Assembly: GCA_963855995.1 (NCBI GenBank)
Contig: OY979718.1
Span: 43,936,059-44,000,058 of the forward strand
Direction: 5' to 3'
DNA length: 64,000 bases
Source of the DNA: Muricea muricata
Taxonomy: Eukaryota; Cnidaria; Anthozoa; Malacalcyonacea; Plexauridae
In this document: positions 36,260 through 50,600 of the stretch, in pieces
Numbering within the stretch: the stretch's first letter is position 1
Layout: each line of letters begins with the position of its first letter
The notes under the pieces: model-generated
Told to the model about the DNA's origin: nothing
Seen by the model: only the letters and a program-made list of their open reading frames with translations
Database searches by the model: none
Program-made: the position numbers and the translations under genes

Positions 36260-38562
36260 GGACACTTTTGCCAATAACAAGTATCATTATACATTGCAGT
36301 TGTTTTATGGGTTGTGATTGGTCAGTTGTATGCAGATAAATGCTGCTAGCAGATAACTGAGTTATCTGCATGTTGAGCCAACGGTGCATATTATTACAGT
36401 ATGCGGTATTCGTTGGCATCAATGGTTGGCAAGACAACATTTTTTTTCGATATTTTTTTTTCATTTTCCAAATAAATCTATTCTTTCGTTACCATGTTTA
36501 TTTTGTATAACATACATTCCACAATGTATAATAAAACAATTATCGGATTCGGTTTTAGTGATATGCAAAATTATATTTCAAAATACTCGACTCAATTTAA
36601 CAATGCAATGTCTTTTTATTTTCACTCCAAAATAAACAAAATACAGTGAGTGACAGTAACAATAACAATACTCGAACCCAGCCTCCAAGCCCGTCACCGT
36701 CCCAGCATCCTCGTCTTTTTTGTTCACTCCTTGAACCCAAAGGTTGTAGAAGAATGGCAGACGATCAAATTGTTTCCATCGAAACAGAATCCTTCGAATC
36801 CTCATCAATCCAAAGATCATGATAATCTTGATGAGAATTCAACTAACAATATTCCCAAAATTTGGATACTTTTGCCCTTCCTTGGCAAATATGGCACTAG
36901 ACTAACCCACTCATTTATAAGAGTTATCTGCCTCGCCTTCGGCTCAGCTGATAACTCTTACCTCTACATTGATAACTCCGCATATCACAAAAACCTCATC
37001 CAATAATTGTTATTCACTTTTGTACGAGACAGTGAACGTTTATTTTATGGGACAGGGTGTTGGCGATTAAGCAATATTTTCACGAAACGATAAAAGCTTG
37101 TTTTACGTGAGATTTTTCTACGAACGGGTTTATTAATTAGGAGTCTTCATTTTACGACAGTTAGTTTTACCCTGTATAATGACGAGGTTCGGCACAAATA
37201 GATAACGGCACAAACAGATAACATTTTGCCGTTGTCTGTTCAGTTAATAATCATGTACGAACAAAAAAGCGGCCAACGAGCCGCCTAGGCGAGTGGGTAT
37301 CTGATGGTTTTGCCAAATTATGACGTCTACCTTATATCTATAACAGAACAGACCCCGGCAAAATGTACCTTACCTATTTCTTTTACCACAAAAGTGGATT
37401 TTTTGCTAAAACATACTTTGAATTGCGACGAAGACTTTCGCACGCCATTCACGTGATTATGATTCAGTTACTTCTCACTGCAATAGGGACAGCCGTGCTT
37501 CGTCCACTAGTAAGTCACGATTCTCAACCAATGAAATGCTACAGTGAACGTTGCGTATTGTAAAATTAAAGAGTAGAGACTGCTGTAAGAGTTTTGTTCA
37601 CAAATAACGCACGAACTGAATGTACAGTGAACGAAGATCATATAAATTAGAATAGACTCGCGTACGATGCAAATGAAGAGCGACGCCCAGCCAGCAACAT
37701 GCATCCTTGTTCCAACTGAAAAGCATGTTTACATATTGAGCATCTTGCCCCCCTCCCCTTGAAAAAGGGCAGGGGTGGGGGCGTCCCTGACCACAACCTT
37801 GCACCCAGGGTCTTCACAACGCACAGGGCTACGATGTCGCCACTAAGAGTCTGCTGATAGACAGCTAGCATTAACTGCGTGCAACTTTGAGAAATGAAAT
37901 AGGGTTAAACTACATAAATCATCTGCAATACAAGTATAAGAATCATTAGAACTTCCCCTGGTATAGTTAACCGACATATACACCAGTTCAGTTGCTTAGG
38001 AGGGCTGTCTCTGTGGGGGGTTTGTGTCATTTGTCCTTTAGTTTCATGCTGCAAAAATTTAACAACGCATATTACAATTACATCAAAGGTTTTTATCCAT
38101 ATTCGATAAAACAAAAATATATTGTCATATCCTTTTAAGAAGCGCGTCGTGTCTCGTTCGTTTTACTGAATATTTTAAGATAAATTTCAACTTACGTATA
38201 TTCAACTTAATTATTTATATGTTCAAAACATGATTTAAAGTTAAATTCACTAATCACAACTCGTGCATGCTGCGTGCTGTATATAGTGTTTGTGCTCAGA
38301 TGTCAGAATTTTCCTGCCGCTGGTTATGCTCTGAGCTGTGGTAAACAGTTGACAAGTGTGGCAAACCAGTTGGCAAGTTAAAAAATGCTTTACTGTGATG
38401 GCAATTTTATTGAAATGTGTCTCAGATACAACTGTACCAACATTTGGAAGATATCGTACATAATTACGAGGCATTTGAAGGTAAATGTATTGTACAATTC
38501 ATCAACACATTGAACAATTGTACATGATTATAACAACTTGTTTAAAAACGTTGTTGATCAAC
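36260..38562. other. No gene recognised; fragments of foldback elements
   Basis: Intergenic sequence between the TSC22 and TMCO3 genes. Around 36318-36372 there are GCAGATAA / TTATCTGC inverted units. 36905-37010 holds a partial foldback (AGAGTTATCTGCC and CTGATAACTCT around CTCGCCTTCGGCTC) ending in CATCCAATAATTG. Overlapping ORFs at 37507-37871 show no domain. Confidence 0.45.
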
Positions 38563-38568
38563 TTTATT
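38563..38568 (-). promoter_or_regulatory. Likely polyadenylation signal of the TMCO3-type gene
   Basis: AATAAA on the minus strand, about 41 nt after the TMCO3 stop codon. It would give a very short 3' UTR. Confidence 0.4.
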
Positions 38569-38609
38569 TGTTGATAAGGAACATCGTACATCTAATATTC
38601 TACCTGGTT

Positions 38610-41600
38610 CTACATTGGAAAAAGCTGGACAAGTTTATTAAAAAGAATTGTAATTATTTTGACTAATATATATGGTGCATGAATACGTCTTCCAGCATAT
38701 CTCCACAGAGCGACTTTCCACAGTAATGGCGCAATGAACAGACTAAGTGACGTCACACTCAAGATGATTAAATAAATCTGAAATAAACAACAAAAGTGAC
38801 ATTTAGACAGAGAATTTTTGCAGTGCGTTAATCCCACAGTATACAATATCTAGACCACGCAAGCTTAAAAATATGCCTGACCATGGCTGAAATAGAACCC
38901 ACGACCTTGTTACCCTAATGCCCAGCTGCATGCCAATCGAGCTACGCGGTCAGCATGTACTCAAATGCAAAACATATTTTTCTACCTGAGTACATGATTG
39001 ACTGCCTGGCATATAAATTCATGCTTCCTATAGGCTGATTTTACACGATACGACATGGCGTATCCACTGAGCTTTGCGACTCTTGTTTACCGGTTGGAGG
39101 CGAAATTTGAAATGTCAAACCTTTACAAGCCTTTAGAGCTTTCCTCAATCATTAAAATTGAAATGGGGATCCAATCACATGACATGTTTACAATTTAGGG
39201 CCAATTGTACCGTTTAAAAAGGGATTATTTATTAAAAAGTGATTCATCTCATCTCCTCCCCCTTTTTGTAGTTTGTTGATCTCAGTAGTAAAATAATGAT
39301 TGGGGCAGCGTGTGCAAATTTTGTCTTTGAGAAGTACTAATCATTCATGCATTAAGCGATAAATGGAACAAGCCATAAGTCTAAGTGGTGAATGCAATAA
39401 GCCACGAAAAAAAATAATAGCCACGTTATATGATCAAGTTTTCATTTAGCAGTCAAGCTTAGAACTTGGATCCCGTTTCTACTCGGGAAACCCTGTATAT
39501 GTATTTCAGTTTTGACCTCAGCATACAACCGCTGCACATACCTCTCTTGTTATTAATCCAAGTCGTCGAGCTCGACTTCCAAGCACAAAAGAAAACTCAC
39601 TGACTTGTGCAAGGCCTGCAGCTATTATAAACCTAACGTTTTTTGTTTCAACCATCAGTAAACGGAGAACTGAAGAAGCTACGACAAACTGTAAAAGGAA
39701 ATAAAATCTTTTAAAAACCAGATTCATTTTTTTCGGACGAACAACTATATTTTATATCAAGTTACCAGCAGGCCATTCCCCAACTGAAGTGCTGACAAAC
39801 TAAGTTTGCCCCGTCTGGTTTTAAAGAGAACCACTACGTTTTGAGATAGGCATTGGTCGAAAATCGTTGATTTTAATATTAAGTTACTGCAGACTTAACC
39901 AAACAAGAATAAAAGTTAGCGACCACGCCTGCTTAAATCATCATGTTTACAATTCTAATTTTAAACAGCCAATCGATTTTGTATAGGACCTTATCACCAT
40001 CAACTTTATTTTCTTAGTGTTAGGTGTTAGGTTAAGGTTTAGTGTTAGAGTTGAGGATAGAATTATTAGCGAGAGATAATTTGATTTCAGTTCCGGTAAA
40101 GTGGTATGACTGCAGGACATTTTTGTTTATGGAATTTGTATGTCACTATTTACTCCTATAATGACTGTAGGTGTACTGTCGCAGAACACCATAGTCTATC
40201 GCTAACAGAAGAAAAGATATCCTCGAACATGGAAATACCGGAGGAAAATGATGAACAAAATGGTCCTATCCGTACCCGTTTAACAGAACTGGGGCATCTT
40301 CACCTCTGTACTGATAATAATCGGACCGCTGTAAAAGACTCGGACAGCTGATAATAATTCAAATGTAAACCTGTGGTCGTGGACGTTTATATGAAAGCAG
40401 TTTAATTCATGATTGTCCTGTCCAATCACCGATTAATATGTATTTATTAATATTATATAATTTCTTTCGTTGAAATAGCGAGGTGCTTCAAATATTTCAA
40501 GTTCGAAATGGGTGGTTCATAAACAAAGCGTGATATAACATCCAAAAATGTGTAAGAGTTGAAAATGATTTAGTAAACTAAATGGTCGGTCTAGCTAAGC
40601 TATTGGTTAAAAATAGTTCTCTTTAGGCATCCCACAATGCAACGCAACCCACCCTGAGAGCTGGAAATAGTGAGCACGAAGCGGAGAGGTGATATCGCAA
40701 AACTGTGTTAATCAAACTCGAAAAGATCTTTAAATTACCTTTATTATGACAACTCCCAAAGTTAATGTGACAATCAGAGCTAGTTGATCATAAAGAAACG
40801 TCGGGAAAACGTGTAAACCTATAAAGGAAAGGCTTCGTTGTAAAAATTATTGAAATTCTAGTGTGCATGTATTCTAACTATATTAATTCGAATTTTGACG
40901 CCATTTGCTACGCCCAATCTTCGCCAGACCTCAACCAGCGACTATACAGCAACTATACATAATTTTCTTCTAGGTTTCTAGTTGTGCCAAACGAATAAGA
41001 TGAAAAATTTAATTGGTCAATAAACAGCTGAATTTGCAAAGCTTTTGACAAACTTTTCAAAATTGTCAGAGGAATTGCTCAACGTGGGGAAAATTTTACA
41101 CTGGTCAAAATTCTCGGAACGCTCCTATTGCTGCGACTGTAAATTGCTGTTAACTTTTATGGCCTTTAATTTTACCACACGACAACACTGACAACAGCAA
41201 CTGTGGAGAAAATTATTTGCAGACGCTATCTACCCTACTCAAGCAGGAACATACCTATAGAGGCAAAGAAAATACAGGAAAAGACATCCTTGATTGGCTC
41301 CAACAGAGTATTTAACTATAAAGAGATAACAGTTGGCTTAATGACTGCAAAATGATCTTATAACCGGACATAAAATAAAATTTGAGTCAGAAACAAGCAA
41401 GAGTGGTTCATCAGACGTAAACGTCGAGCGCGTAACGCGAATGTTTTTAATCTGATAAACGAGAGTTTGGAATAGTTCCAAACACAACAATAATAATGAT
41501 TAGCATTCTTCATATAAAAATACATCTTACCTGATACAGATGTGGTTTAACCCGCGAAGCAAAAGTTTTGTGTAAATCATCGCGAATCCTTCTCAAATAC

Positions 41601-44600
41601 AAGTACTCCTTCAAGGTAATCATTACCCTTGTTTGTTTATAACTATTCACGACTTTCATGAAATCAGTCTGTTTTCGGTGTCTATTATTAAAAAATATTC
41701 CTGCTAAGGGATTTACTTTTAAAAAACCACAAACCTTTAGCGTCACCACTTCTCCTTGAGAACTGATCACTGTTCCTGCCATAAAACATCCGAGCTCCAT
41801 AGAAATTCCAAGAATCTCTGTTAGCTGGACGATTAAAAAATTTTATATATCAGCTATACATTAAGTAATAATCATAATACGAGCGACGAATCTGTGTGGG
41901 CATACATTTACATTGAGAAGTGCGTAGCACAAGCCATTGTTTATACCCACCATACAGATCCGCCGCGAGTATTATAACGTACTTGTGAAATTCATCGTTA
42001 AATAGAATAATTAATGCACTAACTATGCATTAGCGATACAGATCATCGTGCGTCATCTAAACTCTTGGAAGACAAAACAATTAAGTATACAGTAAGACGA
42101 AACAAGCTCCGAATATCATCATCTTGAGGACTGAAGATTTGAGTTCAGTCAAAAAAGGCAAGATACAAAAATTCTGTGATATTTCGATCTTACTGCAAAG
42201 TCATTGTCAGGTGTTGGTTTGAGATTGTAAAACAATATCATGCAGAATAACGTTGTCAACGCATTTTCATGGCTCATTATTATGGTTTCTACATTCTATT
42301 TTCACAGACTGTTTGGGCTTGGGCTGTCCTCAGTAGGACTTGGACTTTGCAAGGCTATAATATATTAGTAAAATTTTCAAGTGACTATTTAATTCCTGCA
42401 TTCTAATTCACTGTGAGTCTCTCAAGTGAGAGTGACTATAACTTTTTGCTTGTTTTTTTAATATATTATTAAGAAAGCTGTGAAAAATATTTGTGGAGAT
42501 TTTTGATTAAATTTGCAGTTTTTGTATTAAGAATGTTAAATTTCATTAAAAAATGCTTGGGACTCTTCGTGTCGGACAACTTTCAATTTGAATTTTTACG
42601 TGAATGGTTATGTAGGCCTCTTTGGTGACATACCTGAAGAAACACAAAACAAAATGCTAAAACACCCAGAGTTAACAATTCTAAATAGCCGTCTTCTCTA
42701 GTCTGAAGAAACCTATCAATTGAATTAGAAAAAGATTGAGCTTTAAATGGCATTTAGAAGATTGTGAAAATGGTCTCTACATGTCCCTCTGGGCAAAGTA
42801 ACCTCCGGTCTTAATTGAATCAGGATAACCTTTAAAGTAATTGTATTAATTATTAGTTGTGAAAAAGCTTGGTAGCATACCTAGTCTTGAAATACTCAGG
42901 ACAAATTATACTAGCCATCAGCCATCTTGTTCTATAAATAGGTCTATTTTGAGACGTCACAACAAGGCAAACTGTATAAGCATACTGCCAGTTAGTTAAA
43001 TTTTCTTGCACACTTCACAATTCAGGTAAGAAGTGTATACATAAAAATACAGATGAATTTTAGCATAAAACATGTTCGCTAAATGTTTCTAAGAAGAGTT
43101 GTGGATGGTCATGTCTTTATGGGATACCCTAAAGGTCGAAATGTCGAGAGAGCACTGAGTTTCTCACTCACTGGGACTGTATCTACTTCACCAAATTTAG
43201 CTAAAGAGGGAGCGCGTAGCGCGACAATCATTACTCGCCCTTCGGGCTCGCGCTTTAGCTAAATTTGGTGAAGTAGATACAGTCCCAGTGTGTGAGAAAC
43301 TCAGTGCTCTCTCGACATTTCGACCTTTAGGGTATCCTATAAAGCCATGACCATTTGTGGATGCATGGCGTCAAGGATTTTTGGAATATCCAAGATGGCA
43401 GATGACTAGTGTCCATTCATATGTATTAAAACTGGATAGCACATCTATTGTTGGGTTTGAAGCCAGAAGTGGGTCACATTTTTAGAGTTGCGGCCGTATT
43501 GGATGGCCCCGCTCGAATGCTGTAGATTTCTACTACAGGACGTATGGCTTTCGTTTTGAAACAAAAGTTTTTTTGTTTTAAGGCAAACGCTTACCTCACT
43601 CCTAATTCAGTGATCTCAAAATATTGAATAAATATCTCAAACAAAACGTGTTTCCGGCTTCAATTTTATTTGGGTTTTGTATTACATTTACATATATATC
43701 ATTGCTAGTATCTTTGTACATTTTTGTTGTCAATATGTTTATCAAAAATTAATAATGGATATAATGGTGACTTCAAAGCTTCTTGGCAATAAACCAAAAT
43801 GAAAATACTGTATATTGTCATGTTTCTTCAAAGGGAAATGGCAACAAAAATTTATTTCGTCTCATTTGAAAGAGATTCAGAAACAATATATAGAAGTCTA
43901 TTACAAATTATCTATTCACACCTAAATCAACGAACTATCCGCCCACCTTGGATTAATTTTCAACCTCATTAACTATGTTTTGGTGGCGTTACAACAGGGA
44001 TAAGCCATTCAAAGCTTCTTTTAACTGAATACCTAACACCGATCAAATATTTGTGAAACCTTTTCAGTCTGTGTTAAAATCCAGAGCATTTACCGTAGGG
44101 CGGTTATTACATTAACTATTGTTTCATACGAAAATAAAATTTGCGTGACCCCAGTAGTGACGTATCAGGCATATCATAAATATTATTTTAAACAAAATAT
44201 CTCACAAGATAAGGTAGATATAAAAATACTGTAATAGACTTCTATATATTGTTTTAGAGTCTCAAATGCGGCAATAGAAAAATTTGTTGCTATTTCCCTT
44301 TAAGGTACAAAATGAAGATTAGAAAGAAAGAAAGAAATAGGTTATTAGGGCATGTGCGGGGAAATAGAATGAAAACTTGTCACTTGTGGTCTAGGGATAT
44401 ATTTCCAATCATTTTTGTCTACTACCGTTTTTTTTGGAAGAAGACTGAGTTTTACAGGAAAAGGGATATATTTTCGGTCCGTATTTGGGCACGAGTATCC
44501 CTGGATTCAAGAACGAGAATAGGAAATATGTTGAATGCAAGTGTAAGTTAAGAGCTTGAGAAACGATAGAATTATGACAATATCTCGTCAGCTCATTACC

Positions 44601-47600
44601 GATTAAATCTTTGTTGCATGAAGCGGCGCTGACCACATTTTTGAGGGGCAACGCTGTAGCAGTGTGCCGCAGTATTTTCGTACTTTGGTAGTACAGTTCG
44701 CTGCAAGTCCAGCTTACAATCAACTTCACAAGCACAAATACCGCGTGGCGCAAAAAATTTACCCTTTTGATAAAACATAGCAGCAAAACTGCCAAACTAA
44801 CTCAATAGAATAAATGAGCAATTATATGCAGGAATAGCTAACTTAAAGTTTGACAAATTACAGTGAGAGTTTAATGCAATTTTAACTGAAATTATAATAT
44901 TAAAATTTTAAATCAAAAAAGCATTTTTAGGAATGCTAAAAATTTGCATCTTATTATGCTATATAATCTCGGCACAAATGCCTTTCTCTCGTGATTAGTG
45001 CGTATTTCATGGTGTAAAATTAGTAACATTCCACAGTGCTTTTCATTATACTTACAAAGACTGTTGATTTTTTTATAATATTGCATGAGAATATCAAAGT
45101 AAAACGTTCGAACCTGTATGAATGATGACAAGCATTTAAAAATGAAGATGACAACGTCGTGAGGCTGTGCCAAACGGCAAACATAAGCACACTATTTTCC
45201 TGCTAGAAATGGTGCCCAAGTTGACATCGGAGAGTCTTTTATTTAATTAAATAGTAATTTTTAAAGTAAATATATGTTGCACGCATTTTTTGACGAATAA
45301 AACTATATTATCCCATCAACTCAATTCAACAGGCTATTTTATAGGCATAGGCATTCCTAAATATGCATGTTTGATTTACTGCTTTGATATCTCAGTTAAA
45401 ATTGTTCAAACTTTCATTGTAATATATGAAACTTTAAGTTAGTCTTTCCTGCATACAATAAAATCTATTTGATTGTGTTAGCTGTTTTAGTATTGCTGAG
45501 ATGTTCAATCAAAGAAAGCAACTTTCTTTGCATCACCGCGGGTATAAAATGTTTTCTGTCTTTTACCCGAAAATATTTGCCACAATTTGTTGTGTGTTGG
45601 TAGTAGAAAGTGGCTTAAAAATATCCCTCAGGTCTCTGCTCGTGCCGGAAGCAATTCTAGAATTTTGCTAATCAAAAGGGGCTCTTTTCTACACATCGCA
45701 AATACCCACAGCTGATTGCTGTGCATAGACAATTTTCTGTTTGACTCAAGCAACGTTTGTGATTCACAATTCTCTTTTATAATACAGCATTTCTAAATTC
45801 AACGCTGATTGACCGTTTTTACAGAACTGAATGTTCAACATGGAAAATTCTACACCACTTACAGTATCTGTTAAATTTATTTTTTACCTTATTAGCATAG
45901 TAAAATACCCTGGGTACGAGGTTGGTGTTTCCACACAATTCCTCGTTTTCCAAACTTTATGCAATCGTGTTGATGTAAGTGTATATCAACACGAAAAGTG
46001 GTGGCAAACAATAAGTTGCAATACCTGAAAAATTTGCCCAATAAATACTTCGCTATAAAATAACCAAATATGAGAACTCCAAGCAGGGCAAGCACTAGTT
46101 CAACAATAAGCCATCCAGCAGGGGCAGTCTCCTCTAAAATACAAAATGAAAGCTCATTGATGGGTGCAGACAAACATACTGTAGAGATAAAAAAGGCAGA
46201 CAAACATAATTTGTACAATTTGCCCCCCCCCCCTCATTACCCCCCAAAAATGGCTACAATGAGAGATATATATCCAGTGGTGCAGTCAATCTTGCTCAAC
46301 ATCGTACCCAGGCTCTTAAAGACTGAGCTATTTATTACCACTGTCGTCAGGTGAATACTGCGTCTAAGGTAAGGGTACATAGAAACATCACATAAAGTAC
46401 AGAATGAAATGACTCTGTTCGTACAGGTCAACGAGAGTAAAATTCAAGGACTTTCAAGATCAAATGTCATGATTCGAAACAGATTAAGAAGTGGTAAACG
46501 TTTAATTTTCATGGTAAAAAAATGTTAAGAAACTAAAGCAAGACGAATTCAAGGACTTTCGATCACTTCTTTATGAATACAAAGACTTTGACGGGCTTGC
46601 ACTCTTCTTTCCAAATTTAAGGACAATTGACCATAACGAAAAAGATGGCAGCATGTATATTTTACCCGAATGCGTTGCGCAAAAACGACTGAAAAAGATG
46701 GAAAAAAAAACAGCCAAGGACATAAAACTTTAACAACACAAAGAAAATAACCTCCTCTTTTATGCTTGTTCTTCAACAAACGTCAAGTTGCTTTGAAACG
46801 ATTTCAAACCGCAATGTATTCTGGTAAAATGCACATCCGCCATATTTTTCGTTGCGGTCAAATGACGGTCAATTAAGGACGCTCATGTTTTGTATCAACC
46901 CTATGAGAATAAATTAAGGTGTTAAGTACAGCTATGTTTAGTCGTTTAGGCGATATTAATTCTGGGTGACAGACAATGAATTTCGCAAGCAAGCATAATT
47001 AACATCTTTTCGTCGAACTGCAATACGACCTGCTGTACACTTTTTAATACTTTCCACCTAATTGGGCAATTTACTTTGGAGTATTTCAGTTTCCACGAGC
47101 TGGTATGATCATAATATCTATACTAGCTTTGCGCATAAGGCGTGCTCTTTTAGGCTGGCTTACCCTGTGACCCTTGGCCTGATAGACTATACGCTTAGGT
47201 TTGTCTTCTTGTTTAGACGCTTTCTTGAGCAAGGATTTGCAGTGGGATGGAATTATTTTGGTCATGTTGGACATGCAACTGTAACTTAACTTAATTAAAG
47301 ATGCTTCGGTTCAAGATCATGTGCAGTGGTGGCTATTGAGAATTGAAAGGAGTTTGTTATCAACGTGGGATGATACATTAGCATTAAGGAGGGGGTTAAA
47401 CCATGTGATGTTTCTATTTTAATGGTGCTGAAACACAATACCTGAATGTCTGATTCCATGCAGCATATCATGAATCAGTCCAGACTTGATCACCCTTGCG
47501 CTTCGTGTACCATGGTGTCCAGCCAGGGCAGGAAGAATAGCGATAAGAAATCCCAAGTGAACATCTTGCATAATTAAAATACCGAGTAAAGGACCCGCAT

Positions 47601-50600
47601 AGTCATCACCGTTTGTATGATCTAGCAATAAACACATGATATTAGAATGCAACTGGTGCCCAACCCTTACACGCGAAACAATCACTTACATTTTTGACCA
47701 TCCAACGGAGCTCTTTCTGAGGAGGAAATGAACTTTGCTACAAGCGGTGTACTGGACAGACAGAGACATGCAGCAACGAACGAACTTGGTCGTGTTGGAA
47801 TGCCAAAAAATAAGCCCCACACAATGCCACAAGCTATCACTGTTATCATTATAAATGTGCTACCGTAAATGGCCACCTTCCACACCTGAAAAGAGCGGGT
47901 TGGACACTCAGGCTTTCTCATTAAATTACAGAGGGCTTTCTCCTCCTTCCCAAAATCCCCACTCCCATTTTATTCCCGTACTTGCTTCTCCCGTTCGTAG
48001 CTTCTCCCGTTCATAACCCCCCCCCCCCCCCTAAAGCGCCGGTTACGCTGGCTAGTCCCGAAAGGAAGAAGCCTGAGAGGTCCATAATTGGGGGCGGGGG
48101 GCTATTATTCATATATTCGTGTTCGCAGACCATACAAATGACATAACAATCGACTCAAAAGAAGTTAACTAATGTGTAGAACACGAATATAAGATCAATA
48201 ATTAATTATAGTCCCCCTGCCTAATTATCGAGCTTTAGGTCATATTCAGGTGCTGTTAGCTACAAGGTCATCGCTGCACTGGTGCAATCTCATTTTCTAT
48301 TCCGTAATGCGCTATAACACACTCTAAATTCGCTGTTAATTTTCTAGGTTAAGGCTGACTTCCATTCAACGAAATTTAGCAAGCGCGCGGATTTTTGCGA
48401 TCACTTTCTTTTGAAATGTGTGTTGTCAAGTAAAACGCTTTTTATTAGATATGGCTGACTGAAAACATTTCAAGAGATAGGCCTCGCAAAATTCCCGCGC
48501 TCGCATGAAAACCACATTATAGGGAATAAACAGTAGGGCCACTCAGCAGTACAGCATGTCATGTCCCCCTAGTTTTATGCAATTGACTGGTCAGAACGAT
48601 GGTGGAACAGCCAGTTCAACGTTTCTATTGGCAAGAAAATGCAATTGACTGGCCAAAACCTGTATAATGAAGACGCATAATAAGACCCGTATGGGTGTTG
48701 CATGCAGAAACTTGTGAATGACTGCTTATGAATTTTGCTATTACCTATGCCACAGTATAGCGCATAAACTGTAGGGTACGTCACTCAGCAGTACAACATG
48801 CCCTCCTATTTTTATGCAATTCACTGGCGAAGTAATGGTGGGACAGTCAGTTCAACGTTTCTATTGGCCAGAAAATGCAGTTGACTGGCCTGAACCAGAA
48901 AGATGAAGACGCGTATTGCGCCATGCGTGGGACACAAACTTCAAAGGTTCCAACTCGAGTGGTCCTTCTGTTTATTTTCTATTTTGAGCCTATGCAATCT
49001 ATGCACAGAATAGATTGTCTCACAAATTACAGTAGAGACTTGACTTAAGGTGGCTCCATATGGTTTTAGTTAAAAAGTGCATTGTAGCCCTTAAGACCGT
49101 CTCATTTCCACACCTTTCATTATAAAACTATGAAATTCAGTACAAGTGTTATTGAAGTGTTATTGAAGTCTTGCTGAAGATTTTAAAGTGGTGATTTTTT
49201 GCTAGAAGATTGTTGCCATGGCAACAAATGGATAAGAACATGGCTTGTGTTTCGTCTTCTTTCCGCAATTTTCGAGATCTCCTTCGGTGAATTATTTTTT
49301 AATTGAACATGTTGTATGGTACTGACGTAAGGGTTTCACTTACGCACTTTAAAAAAATTCTATCAATAGGTTTTTATATTATCCTACAAAATGTCAAAAT
49401 TCAATATTAAAAAAAATCCCTTTGATAAAATTTTTCGAAAAAATGACATTTCAAGCACTTGAGCGATGGTAATTGATGAGCAAAATTTTAAAAAAATTCA
49501 CCGAAGGAAACGGGCAAAATTTACAGTTTAATTTCATTATATTTTTTTGCTTTGACGTCATAAAATTTTTGAAACCAGTTTTTCACGCGTGGAGTCCGGC
49601 ACATTTCGTGGACAACAACCAGAACAAAGAGTAGAGACTACAAAGAGGGACCACTTCAGTCAAAAAAGCGTAAGGTGTTGTCGTGATGATTCGTCATGGG
49701 CGCCATGTTCCTAGCCAGTGCCCTAAACAGAAGCATTTCCCCCCGGTATTAGTATCCATTTTTAATATTTCAGGGGGAGACAACTCAGACAAGCATTCAA
49801 TATTCGTCATGGGCGCCATGTTCCTAGCCAGTGCCCTAAACAGGAGCATTTTCCCCCTGAAATATTAAAAATGGGTACTAATACCGGGGGGAAATGCTTC
49901 TATTTAGGGCACTGGCTAGGAACATGGCGCCCATGACGAATCATCACGACAGCACCTTACTGTGACCTTACGCTTTTTTGACTGAAGTGGTCCCTCTTTG
50001 TAGTCTCTACTCTTTGACCAGAACAGCGAGAAATGCGTGTTTTTGATAATAGCCGTAGTATTTTTTCGTTTGAAATTTTTGGCTTAACCTTATTTAAGAA
50101 GAGATTAAAAGACATTCATATTGCCAAAAAGTAAAAACAAGACATAATAAGGCTTCAAATCAAACCACCGGCTGCTTCTTAAATTCATTCTTGTCATTAA
50201 AAACCGATGTACGAAAATATTTTCAAAACTCATGACTGTATGCACGATAGTTATAAGACTATGTTATTAAAACACAACAGACTTCCGACCTTAATTAAAC
50301 AAGAAAACTTACATAAGCTTCGGTAACATTTCAGAAGAGCCATGAAGTCGATAAAGACAATACAAAATGGTTCAGTCGCAGTCCATACACTTTCGTAAAA
50401 TTTCGAACAACAAAAATTACATTACCGGACATAAAAAAGCGCCAAAATATTGTTTTATAACAGATTTAAAGCACCTAATACTTGAACTAGGAAACACAAA
50501 CGATTGTAAGGAAGAACTGTCGTCTTTTTTGTGTGTAGAAACACAAACATATCGGCAAAAACAATGTTTTCAACTTTGAATGTGAAAAATTTATAATAGC

